Shown: one piece after another, positions 7,139-13,179 of the stretch | How positions within the stretch are numbered: the stretch's first letter is position 1 | Layout of the letters: each line of letters opens with the position of its first letter | Assembly: GCA_947454695.1 (NCBI GenBank) | Contig: CANGMW010000041.1 | Location: forward strand, 1-13,179 | Reading direction: 5' to 3' | Length of the DNA: 13,179 bases | DNA from: Comamonadaceae bacterium | GTDB taxonomy: Bacteria > Pseudomonadota > Gammaproteobacteria > Burkholderiales > Burkholderiaceae_C | Notes under the pieces: model-generated | Databases searched by the model: none | Told to the model about the DNA's origin: nothing | Seen by the model: only the letters and a program-made list of their open reading frames with translations | Translations under genes and position numbers: made by a program

Positions 7139-8212
7139 CTACTTCAGCTTGGACAACGGTGACTCCACCCAGTGCTCAAAGGCGGTAGCCAGCACGAGGC
7201 TGCAGGCCCAGCAGCCCAGCATCGTGAGTGCGGCGGCCAAGGGGCTGCTGAACCCGGCCCACACAAACAGTGCATTGCCCAGCATCAGCACCGGGAAATG
7301 CAGCAGGAACAAGGCGTAAGACACGCGGCCCATGTGCATCACCCAGCGCCGCACACGGGCGGGACCATGCAGGCTTTGCCAGCGACCTTGCAAGGTTTGC
7401 ATTTGCCACAGACCCAACAACATCGCTGTGCTGAGCGCCAGCGCAATGCGTTCCCGAAAATCCAGCGACAAGGCCAGCAGTCCCAAGCACAGCAAGGTCA
7501 GCAAATACCAAGCGGGACGGCGCGCACTGCCCGACCAATAGGCCGCGGCCCCGAGTCCATAGGCGCCGAAAAAATACAAGCCCCAGTTGTCCCAGCTGTC
7601 ATCACGGTTAAAGACAAACAGCGAGGCTGCCATCAGCCCCAGCACCAGCGTTTGTGCCACGCCAGGCCCAAAGGGCGCCGGGTGACCTCCCGTTCGGTGC
7701 CGGCGCTGGCCCAACCACATGAGCAGCGTCATGATCAGGAAGAGCTGAAAGTCGATCGCCACATACCAGACGCCGGCCGACAACGCCTCTTGATTGAACA
7801 GGCCTTGCATCAAGACGAGATGGGACAGCGCTTGACCCAGGGTCGGTTGCGCCGGCACAAAGTCATCGAAGAGCCATTGACGGGCCACAGCGGCGCTGAG
7901 CACAGCCAGCAGCAAGGCCAGCAGGCACGGCAGAACCAGCCGGCGATAGCGGCGCACCATGACCGACAGGACCGAGCGTTGCCAGAGCCGGCTTTCAGGC
8001 GCGAGGCTGGCTGCTGCCAGGTAGCCGCCGATGACCAGAAACACCTGAACGGCCATGCGGGCATCTTCATACAGCCAGTTCACCAGTGCTGGCATCGCTT
8101 GGGCCATCACCTCAGACAGGGGGCCGTAGGCGCACAGGTGGTGCAGCACGATCAGCTGGGAGGCCAGCATCTTGAGCGCGTCGATGTGCCACTGCCGGGA
8201 AGATTCTTTCAT
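7139..8212 (-). CDS. Acyltransferase 3 family membrane protein (OafA/YrhL-like)
   Basis: A 357-residue, strongly hydrophobic protein with about ten membrane segments. The N-terminus WHIDALKMLASQLIVLHHL carries the His24/His25 pair in the first helix, where this family has its catalytic histidine. It is followed by ARMAVQVFLVIGGYLAA (51-67), the basic RRYRRLVLP loop (87-95) and VWYVAIDFQLFLIM (148-161), equivalent to the WFL-x5-QFYL segment of the family. These enzymes move acyl groups, often acetyl, from the cytoplasm to carbohydrates, lipopolysaccharide, peptidoglycan or small molecules at the inner membrane. The family lacks a fixed substrate, so none is assigned. It starts inside the end of the upstream Tgl-like gene (ATGA overlap at 8209-8212), so the two are almost certainly co-translated and may act together. 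Confidence 0.85.
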   Translation of the reverse strand: MKESSRQWHIDALKMLASQLIVLHHLCAYGPLSEVMAQAMPALVNWLYEDARMAVQVFLVIGGYLAAASLAPESRLWQRSVLSVMVRRYRRLVLPCLLALLLAVLSAAVARQWLFDDFVPAQPTLGQALSHLVLMQGLFNQEALSAGVWYVAIDFQLFLIMTLLMWLGQRRHRTGGHPAPFGPGVAQTLVLGLMAASLFVFNRDDSWDNWGLYFFGAYGLGAAAYWSGSARRPAWYLLTLLCLGLLALSLDFRERIALALSTAMLLGLWQMQTLQGRWQSLHGPARVRRWVMHMGRVSYALFLLHFPVLMLGNALFVWAGFSSPLAAALTMLGCWACSLVLATAFEHWVESPLSKLK

Positions 8213-9360
8213 CGCTCGGGCAACACCAGGTCCGAGGTGCCCGGGTGCACCCAGCGCGCAAATTCCCGGGTGGTGTCGATGCAGCCGCCTGCAGCGGTGT
8301 ACACGCCGCGAGGTTCGCGGTAGCGCGCCATCACGGCCATGATGCGCTCTACCGCCTGCGGATCTTTGAGCGATGCTTGCACCAGTGCGGCAACCTTGGT
8401 CTCATCGATGCGGGCATGTCCATGGTCGTCGGTGTACATCGCATGGCGCCAGTGGTAAAGCTCCACGCACTTGGTGGTCATTGTGAAGGGCTGCTCGCGC
8501 TTCCAGAAGTTATTGAACAGGCCGCCTCCCAGGTACATCACCCAGGAGCCTTCAAAACCCTCGGCATCGGCGGAGGCTTCGTCAGGATTGCGAAACCAGG
8601 TGCGGTCACCCGGCACAAAATAGTGGGGCGGCAAAGGCGCATCCATCGAGCCTTGCTCGCGCAAAAACACATCGTGGAATTCACCCGAAGCCACGGCCCG
8701 GTGCTCCCACAGGTGCTGCAGTTGTTGATGCAGGCTTGGATTGACCGTAGCGAGCTCCTGCGCAATTCCAAGCAGCGTGACGTATTCGGTCGCGCGGTAG
8801 CAAGAAAAAGAATACAAGGTGCCGGAGACATCGGGCTGCGTGGTCTTGAGCAGTGCGGGCACCAAGTGCACGCCCGGCAACAAAATGAAGCCGGTCTCTT
8901 CCCCGTACTGCCAGCAGTCAGCGGGCCGTTCAGCCTCGCTGGTGTGAAACGCCAGCGTGGTTTTGCGGGCTGCGTGCACGATGTTGTGGCGAATCCGAAC
9001 GGCCGAGACCAGCTCTTGCAAGCTGGGAAATTCAAACGCAACCGGTCCCATCAGCAGGGTCAGGACAATTTCACGCTGCAAATCTGAATCATGGTGCGCG
9101 GCATCCAGACTCAATCGATTGCACAGGGACAGTGTGTCAAATTCAGGCGCCCAAAGGGCCATTGCGCTGTCATTCAAGCGCAGGCGAACAAAGTGACCTT
9201 GTGCATCGGATTCGCGGGTGACCAGGACGTGCGGCGCCAGATCTTGCGCTTGAAGCTGAGCCAGCACCTGCTCGCCTACCTTGGGCGCGTCCACCTGAGA
9301 CTGGGTACGGATCAATAGGCCCTGCACACGGTGAGAGGGCTGCGGACGGAAAGCGTTCAT
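8209..9360 (-). CDS. Tgl-like protein (possible protein-glutamine gamma-glutamyltransferase fold), 383 residues
   Basis: I do not recognise a named gene. There is no signal peptide or membrane segment, so it is probably cytoplasmic. From residue about 107 to 285 it resembles, by memory comparison, the Bacillus subtilis spore transglutaminase Tgl. IRHNIVHAAR (123-132) matches LRMNIVAAAK, LYSFSCYRA (182-190) matches FYAFECATA, GDRTWFRNPD (251-260) matches GDCLYFKNPE, and FEGSWVMYLGG (269-279) matches WRGENVILLGE. The candidate nucleophile is Cys187. The two acidic residues reported as its partners in Tgl (Glu115, Glu187) align with Ser186 and Ser272 here, so activity may differ or be lost. About 100 extra residues lie at each end. 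The C-terminal part (295-383) has WRHAMYTDDHGHARIDE and no family I can name. The start has a poor Shine-Dalgarno. It overlaps the acyltransferase-3 gene by ATGA. The Tgl assignment needs a profile search. Confidence 0.6.
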   Translation of the reverse strand: MNAFRPQPSHRVQGLLIRTQSQVDAPKVGEQVLAQLQAQDLAPHVLVTRESDAQGHFVRLRLNDSAMALWAPEFDTLSLCNRLSLDAAHHDSDLQREIVLTLLMGPVAFEFPSLQELVSAVRIRHNIVHAARKTTLAFHTSEAERPADCWQYGEETGFILLPGVHLVPALLKTTQPDVSGTLYSFSCYRATEYVTLLGIAQELATVNPSLHQQLQHLWEHRAVASGEFHDVFLREQGSMDAPLPPHYFVPGDRTWFRNPDEASADAEGFEGSWVMYLGGGLFNNFWKREQPFTMTTKCVELYHWRHAMYTDDHGHARIDETKVAALVQASLKDPQAVERIMAVMARYREPRGVYTAAGGCIDTTREFARWVHPGTSDLVLPER

Positions 9361-9535
9361 GCAGACAAGAAATTGATGAGAGCTGGTTTTGCGCTGAGGG
9401 CAATATACCCCACGAAAGGACGATGCACATCAAGGATAATCACGGGGTGGCTGCCAAGTCAGACACACGGTATTGCGGGGCATCTTCACCTGCGCCGCTG
9501 CCGTTCTTGCCCAACCACTTACCGGAGTTCTCTTC
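9361..9535. promoter_or_regulatory. Divergent intergenic region with weak promoter candidates
   Basis: This 175-base spacer must hold promoters for both neighbours. On the plus strand GATAAT (9435-9440) is a plausible -10 for the transglutaminase-core gene; on the minus strand TATATT (9402-9407) is a plausible -10 for the Tgl-like gene. Neither has a recognisable -35 at the right distance, so both are weak. No clear operator palindrome was seen. Confidence 0.3.
9524..9527 (+). promoter_or_regulatory. Ribosome binding site fixing the start of the transglutaminase-core gene
   Basis: GGAG lies eight bases before the ATG at 9536. That start places the twin-arginine motif at residues 5-6, whereas the upstream in-frame start at 9473 would add 21 residues before it. 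Confidence 0.65.
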
Positions 9536-10648
9536 ATGATCCCCGTGCGCCGTCAGTTTTTGAAAAATTCAGCCTCTTTGGCTATTGCCTCTGCCTTGCC
9601 AACGCTTGGCAATGCCCAGCCCGCATCGGCCCCGCGCCAATTCAACCCCCAGCCGGGCAACTGGCGCACCTTTGAGGTGACCACCCGCGTGGACATCCAA
9701 CAACCCGATGGCATGACCCGTGTGTGGTTGCCCATCCCGTCCATCAATAACGCGTGGCAGCAATCGCTGGATAACGCCTACAGCAGCAACGGCCAGGCGC
9801 AGATCAGCAGCGACACGCATTACGGCGCCAAATTGCTGGCGGTCGAATTTGACGCTGCCCAGAAAGCACCGTTTGTCGAACTCACCAGCCGCGTGCGCAC
9901 GCAAAACCGTGCGGTGAACTGGACTGAAAAGCGCGCGGTGCATGAAGATGCGGCGTCCTTGCAGGCCTGGACAAAACCCACCGCCTTGATCCCCACCGAC
10001 GGCATCGTGCGCGCGACCGCGCTCAAAGCCACGGCCGGTGCGCGCACCGATGCCGACAAGGTCCGTGCCATTTACGACTGGGTCGTAGCCAACACTTACC
10101 GCGAACCCAAGGTGCGCGGTTGTGGTGAAGGCGATATCAAAACCATGCTGGAAACCGGCAATTTGGGTGGCAAGTGCGCCGACCTGAATGCCGTGTTTGT
10201 CGGCCTGTGCCGCTCGGTGGGTGTGCCTGCCCGCGATCTGTACGGCTTGCGTTTGGTGCCCTCGGCCTTTGGCTACAAAGAGTTGAGCGGCAACCCCAGC
10301 GGCCTCAAGGGCGCCCAGCATTGCCGTGCTGAAGTGTTCCTCAAAGACCATGGCTGGGTCGCCATGGACCCGGCCGATGTGGCCAAGGTGATGCGTCAGG
10401 AAACCGCCGATTGGATCAAGACCACCGACAACCCGGTGGTCGCACCGGTGAGCAAAGCTTTGTTTGGCGGCTGGGAAGGCAACTGGCTGGCCTGGAACAT
10501 GGCGCATGACGTGGTCTTGCCCAAGGCACACGGCCCGCGTCTGGGCTTTTTGATGTACCCGGTGGCCGAGACGGCCATGGAGCGCTTGGACTCGTACTCG
10601 CCTGATGCGTTCAAGTACCAAATCACAGCGCGCGAAATCAAAGCTTGA
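9536..10648 (+). CDS. Tat-exported transglutaminase-like (cysteine protease fold) protein
   Basis: The 370-residue protein starts MIPVRRQFLKNS, a near-consensus twin-arginine motif (R-R-x-F-L-K), followed by a hydrophobic stretch and probable cleavage after GNA (25-27). It is therefore expected to be exported folded to the periplasm. The N-terminal half (about 43-145) is a beta-rich region with TRVWLPIPS, common in transglutaminase-like proteins. The core follows, with Cys214 in GGKCADLNAVFVGLCRSVGVPAR, His262 in QHCRAEVFL and Asp278 in WVAMDPADV, giving a complete Cys-His-Asp triad. Such domains act as peptidases, amidases or acyl transferases; the substrate is unknown. The C-terminal part (285-370) is family-specific, rich in Trp, and may shape the substrate site. 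The upstream in-frame ATG at 9473 is rejected on ribosome-binding and signal grounds. The gene is monocistronic and ends at a strong terminator. Confidence 0.87.
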   Translation: MIPVRRQFLKNSASLAIASALPTLGNAQPASAPRQFNPQPGNWRTFEVTTRVDIQQPDGMTRVWLPIPSINNAWQQSLDNAYSSNGQAQISSDTHYGAKLLAVEFDAAQKAPFVELTSRVRTQNRAVNWTEKRAVHEDAASLQAWTKPTALIPTDGIVRATALKATAGARTDADKVRAIYDWVVANTYREPKVRGCGEGDIKTMLETGNLGGKCADLNAVFVGLCRSVGVPARDLYGLRLVPSAFGYKELSGNPSGLKGAQHCRAEVFLKDHGWVAMDPADVAKVMRQETADWIKTTDNPVVAPVSKALFGGWEGNWLAWNMAHDVVLPKAHGPRLGFLMYPVAETAMERLDSYSPDAFKYQITAREIKA

Positions 10649-10667
10649 GGCATTCCAAGCGTGGATG

Positions 10668-10697
10668 AAAAAAAGCCCGGCACTGCCGGGCTTTTTT
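10668..10697. terminator. Bidirectional rho-independent terminator
   Basis: A perfect 7-bp stem GCCCGGC (10675-10681) / GCCGGGC (10685-10691) with an ACT loop is preceded by seven A and followed by six T. It therefore works on both strands, ending the transglutaminase-core gene (stop at 10648) and the converging RND permease gene (stop at 10718). Confidence 0.92.
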
Positions 10698-10717
10698 GTG
10701 CGTGGGCGCAGACCGCT

Positions 10718-13179
10718 TTATTTGGCCAGCAGCTCAGGCGTGGTCACCGGCCCGGAGCCGCTGAAGCGGTCCAGCGCCAAGTAGATCACCGGGGTGATGT
10801 ACAGCGTCACCGCTTGCGAGAACACCAGGCCACCCACCACCGCCAAGCCCAGTGGCTGGCGCAGCTCGGCGCCGGCCCCGATGCCCAGCGCGATCGGCAG
10901 GGCGCCCATCAGCGCAGCCAAAGTCGTCATCATGATCGGACGGAAGCGCAGCACACAGGCCTCGCGGATGGCCGCTGCGGGCGTCATGCCCAGGTGGCGC
11001 TGCGCGTCCAGCGCGAAGTCGATCATCATGATGGCGTTTTTCTTCACAATGCCGATGAGCAGCAAGATGCCGATGGTGGCAATCAGGGTGAGGTCCATGC
11101 CGAAAATCATCAGCGTGCCCAAGGCGCCCACTGCGGCGGAAGGCAGCCCCGCCAGAATGGTCAGCGGGTGAATGTAGCTCTCATAGAGTACGCCCAGCAA
11201 GATGTAGATCACCAACAGGGCCGCGACGATCAGCACCGCCTGGCTGCCCTGGGATTTTTTGAAGACCGCCGCGTCACCGCCGTAGCTGGTGATCACGGTG
11301 TCGGGCATTTTGATCTCTTCGCTGGCTTGCTCGATCCGGTTGGTTGCGTCACCCAGCGCCGCACCGGGCGCCAGGTTGAACGACACCGTCACGGCTTGCA
11401 ACTGGCCCACATGGTTGATCGCGGTGGGGCCGACAGTGCGTTCCACCGTGGTGAAAGCCGACAAGGGCACCAAAGTTCCTGTGGAGGCCCGCACATAGAT
11501 GCTGCCCAGCGCGCTTTCATCCAGCTTGTCTTCCGGCGCCACTTCCATGATCACCTGGTAGCTGTCCACCGGCAGGTAAATGGTGGAGACTTGCCGTTCA
11601 CCGAAGGCGCTGAACAGCGCGGAGCGAATTGATTCGACGGACACGCCCAGCGAGTTGGCACGGTCGCGGTCGATCTTGAGTTGGGCTTGCAAGGCGCGCA
11701 GTTGCGCGTCGCTGGTCACGTCACGGAACAGCGGGTCGGCGCGCAACTTGGCTTGCAGCTTGATCGCCCAGTCGTTGAGCTCATCGGCTTTCACGCTTTT
11801 AAGGATGTACTGGAACTGGGCCTTGCTGGGGCGACCACCCAATTGCAAATTTTGGATCGGGCGCATGAACACGCTGATACCCGCCACCTCGCGCAGTTTT
11901 TTGCGCAGGCCTTCCACCACCTGCTTCATGGGTTTGCGTTCATCACGCGGTTTGAGCGTGACAAACATGCGCCCGGTGTTTTGTGCGCCGCTGCCACCGT
12001 TGAAAGAACTCACATTGGCCACATTGGGATCTTCCCGAAAGACCTTGGCCGCCCGTTCTTGCAGCCGCACCATCTCGGGGAAGGAGGTGTCCTCTGAGGC
12101 TTCGGTGCTCACCGTGATCTGGCCAATGTCTTCTTCCGGGAAGAAGCCTTTGGGAATGACCATGAACAACCAGACAGTTGCAATCAGGGTCAGCATGGCC
12201 ACCAGGAGCACGACTTTGCGGTGCGACAAGGCCATGTCCAAAGAACGCGAATAGCCGCTGAGCAGCTTGTCAAAACCGCGTTCAAAGGCACGGATCAGCG
12301 CACTGTGTTTGACGTCAGGGGCTTCTTCCTTCAAGAACTTGCTGGCCAGCATGGGCACCAGGGTGAGCGACACAAAGGCCGACACCACAATGGACAGACC
12401 CACCACCACGGCAAATTCGTGGAACAAAAGGCCGATCACGCCAGGCATAAAAAAGATCGGAATGAACACCGCGATCAGCGAGGTGGAAATCGAGATGATG
12501 GTGAAGCCCACCTCGCGTGAGCCGCGCAATGCCGCCTGGAAGGGGCGCTCGCCGTGCTCCACATGGCGCATGATGTTTTCCAGCATCACGATGGCGTCGT
12601 CCACCACCAGGCCCACCGCCAGTGTGAGACCCAGCAAAGAGATGTTGTCCAGGCTGTAGCTCAGGCCCCAGAGCAGCGCAATGGCACCCACCAGCGACAC
12701 GGGCAGCGACAGCGTGGGGATGGCTGTAGCCACAAAGCGGCGCAGGAACAAAAAGATCACCAGCACCACCAGGGCAATCGTGCCGATCAGCGTCAGGGTC
12801 ACATCGTGCAAGGCCTCCCGCACCGAGACCGAGCGGTCGTTCACCGCGGTGAGCTTGACCGAGTGCGGCATCTGACTTTGCATGGCCGGCAAAATGGCGC
12901 GCACTGCGTCCACCACCTTGACGGTGTTGGCGCCCGGCTGGCGCAGGATGGCCAGCGTCACCGACGGTTCGCCGTTCAGGTTGGCGTAGGTCTTGGCGGT
13001 CTCCACGCTGTCTTCCACCACGGCCACATCTTTCATGCGCACCGGGTTGCCGCCGCGGTTGGCCACAATCAGCTCGGCGAATTCAGCGGCGTTTTTCAGC
13101 TGGCGGTTGGCCTGCAGGGTCAGCATCTGGCGCTCACCATCGAAGGTGCCCACCGGCGTGTTCACGTTGGCAGCGCGCA
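10718..13179 (-). CDS. RND efflux permease, HAE1 family (MdtB/MdtC-like), N-terminus outside window
   Basis: The frame is open through the right window edge; about 820 C-terminal residues of an expected ~1030 are present, so roughly the first 200 (TM1 and part of the porter domain) are missing. RND permeases are inner-membrane proton/drug antiporters that form trimers and work with a periplasmic adaptor and outer-membrane channel. Visible: TM2-TM6 with the proton-relay Asp pair in LAVGLVVDDAIVMLENI, the REVGFTIISISTSLIAVFIP segment, the FFPEEDIGQITV start of the second periplasmic loop, and TM8-TM12 with the relay lysine in LLIGIVKKNAIMMIDF and GAGAELRQPLG. The DD, REVGFT and VFLFLR-like segments are closer to MdtB/MdtC than to AcrB. 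The substrate cannot be inferred. The adaptor and possibly a second permease would lie upstream, beyond 13179. Confidence 0.95.
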   Translation of the reverse strand, partial: RAANVNTPVGTFDGERQMLTLQANRQLKNAAEFAELIVANRGGNPVRMKDVAVVEDSVETAKTYANLNGEPSVTLAILRQPGANTVKVVDAVRAILPAMQSQMPHSVKLTAVNDRSVSVREALHDVTLTLIGTIALVVLVIFLFLRRFVATAIPTLSLPVSLVGAIALLWGLSYSLDNISLLGLTLAVGLVVDDAIVMLENIMRHVEHGERPFQAALRGSREVGFTIISISTSLIAVFIPIFFMPGVIGLLFHEFAVVVGLSIVVSAFVSLTLVPMLASKFLKEEAPDVKHSALIRAFERGFDKLLSGYSRSLDMALSHRKVVLLVAMLTLIATVWLFMVIPKGFFPEEDIGQITVSTEASEDTSFPEMVRLQERAAKVFREDPNVANVSSFNGGSGAQNTGRMFVTLKPRDERKPMKQVVEGLRKKLREVAGISVFMRPIQNLQLGGRPSKAQFQYILKSVKADELNDWAIKLQAKLRADPLFRDVTSDAQLRALQAQLKIDRDRANSLGVSVESIRSALFSAFGERQVSTIYLPVDSYQVIMEVAPEDKLDESALGSIYVRASTGTLVPLSAFTTVERTVGPTAINHVGQLQAVTVSFNLAPGAALGDATNRIEQASEEIKMPDTVITSYGGDAAVFKKSQGSQAVLIVAALLVIYILLGVLYESYIHPLTILAGLPSAAVGALGTLMIFGMDLTLIATIGILLLIGIVKKNAIMMIDFALDAQRHLGMTPAAAIREACVLRFRPIMMTTLAALMGALPIALGIGAGAELRQPLGLAVVGGLVFSQAVTLYITPVIYLALDRFSGSGPVTTPELLAK

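Noticed and set aside
7172..8323. 383-residue plus-strand frame opposite the acyltransferase
   Set aside because: The Gln/His/Arg-rich sequence has no domain, while the opposite strand encodes a clear multi-pass membrane protein coupled to its neighbour.
9473..9535. Upstream start for the transglutaminase-core gene
   Set aside because: It has no ribosome binding site and would bury the twin-arginine motif; the ATG at 9536 has GGAG eight bases upstream.
10661..11632. 323-residue open frame antisense to the RND permease, beginning at the terminator
   Set aside because: It starts inside the terminator hairpin and its His/Gln/Arg-rich composition mirrors the permease codons.

Overview
The window looks like a chromosomal segment of a Gram-negative betaproteobacterium, most likely Burkholderiales and close to Comamonadaceae. 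I judge this from the GC-rich coding sequence with strong third-position G/C, the start of AlaS (it begins MSTPHFSVAD), the very GabD-like dehydrogenase, an archaic-type usher followed by a spore-coat-U pilin, and an RND permease of MdtB/MdtC type. No species can be named from the sequence alone. No insertion sequence, CRISPR array, phage gene or long repeat was seen.

Layout: (1) 3-1105 (+) is the 3' end of a chaperone-usher operon: the C-terminal part of an outer-membrane usher, overlapping by ATGA a secreted SCPU-domain pilin-like protein. (2) 1283-1356 (-) is a complete tRNA-Gly(CCC) with encoded CCA. (3) 1398-2228 (+) encodes an exported alpha/beta hydrolase. It converges on (4) gabD (-, 2253-3731), a succinate-semialdehyde dehydrogenase. 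(5) A 208-base divergent spacer with a TATAAT box leads into alaS (+, 3940-6567), which overlaps by ATGA a TlpA/ResA-type thioredoxin-fold protein (6564-7073). (6) On the minus strand, an uncharacterised 383-residue protein (8209-9360) overlaps by ATGA a membrane acyltransferase-3 (7139-8212). (7) Divergent from that pair lies a Tat-exported transglutaminase-core protein (+, 9536-10648). (8) A strong bidirectional terminator separates it from the converging RND efflux permease (-, 10718 to the window edge, N-terminus missing).

Most of this is ordinary housekeeping or envelope biology. The part most worth a second look is 7139-10648. The 383-residue protein resembles the Bacillus spore transglutaminase Tgl over several motifs (comparison from memory). 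It keeps the candidate nucleophile Cys187 but has Ser at both positions aligned with the acidic partners of Tgl. It is translationally coupled to an acyltransferase-3 and sits head-to-head with an unrelated-looking transglutaminase-core protein that carries a Tat signal. Two thiol-acyl-transfer-type proteins around one 175-base spacer, with a membrane acyltransferase, could form a small envelope or protein-modification module; this is inference.
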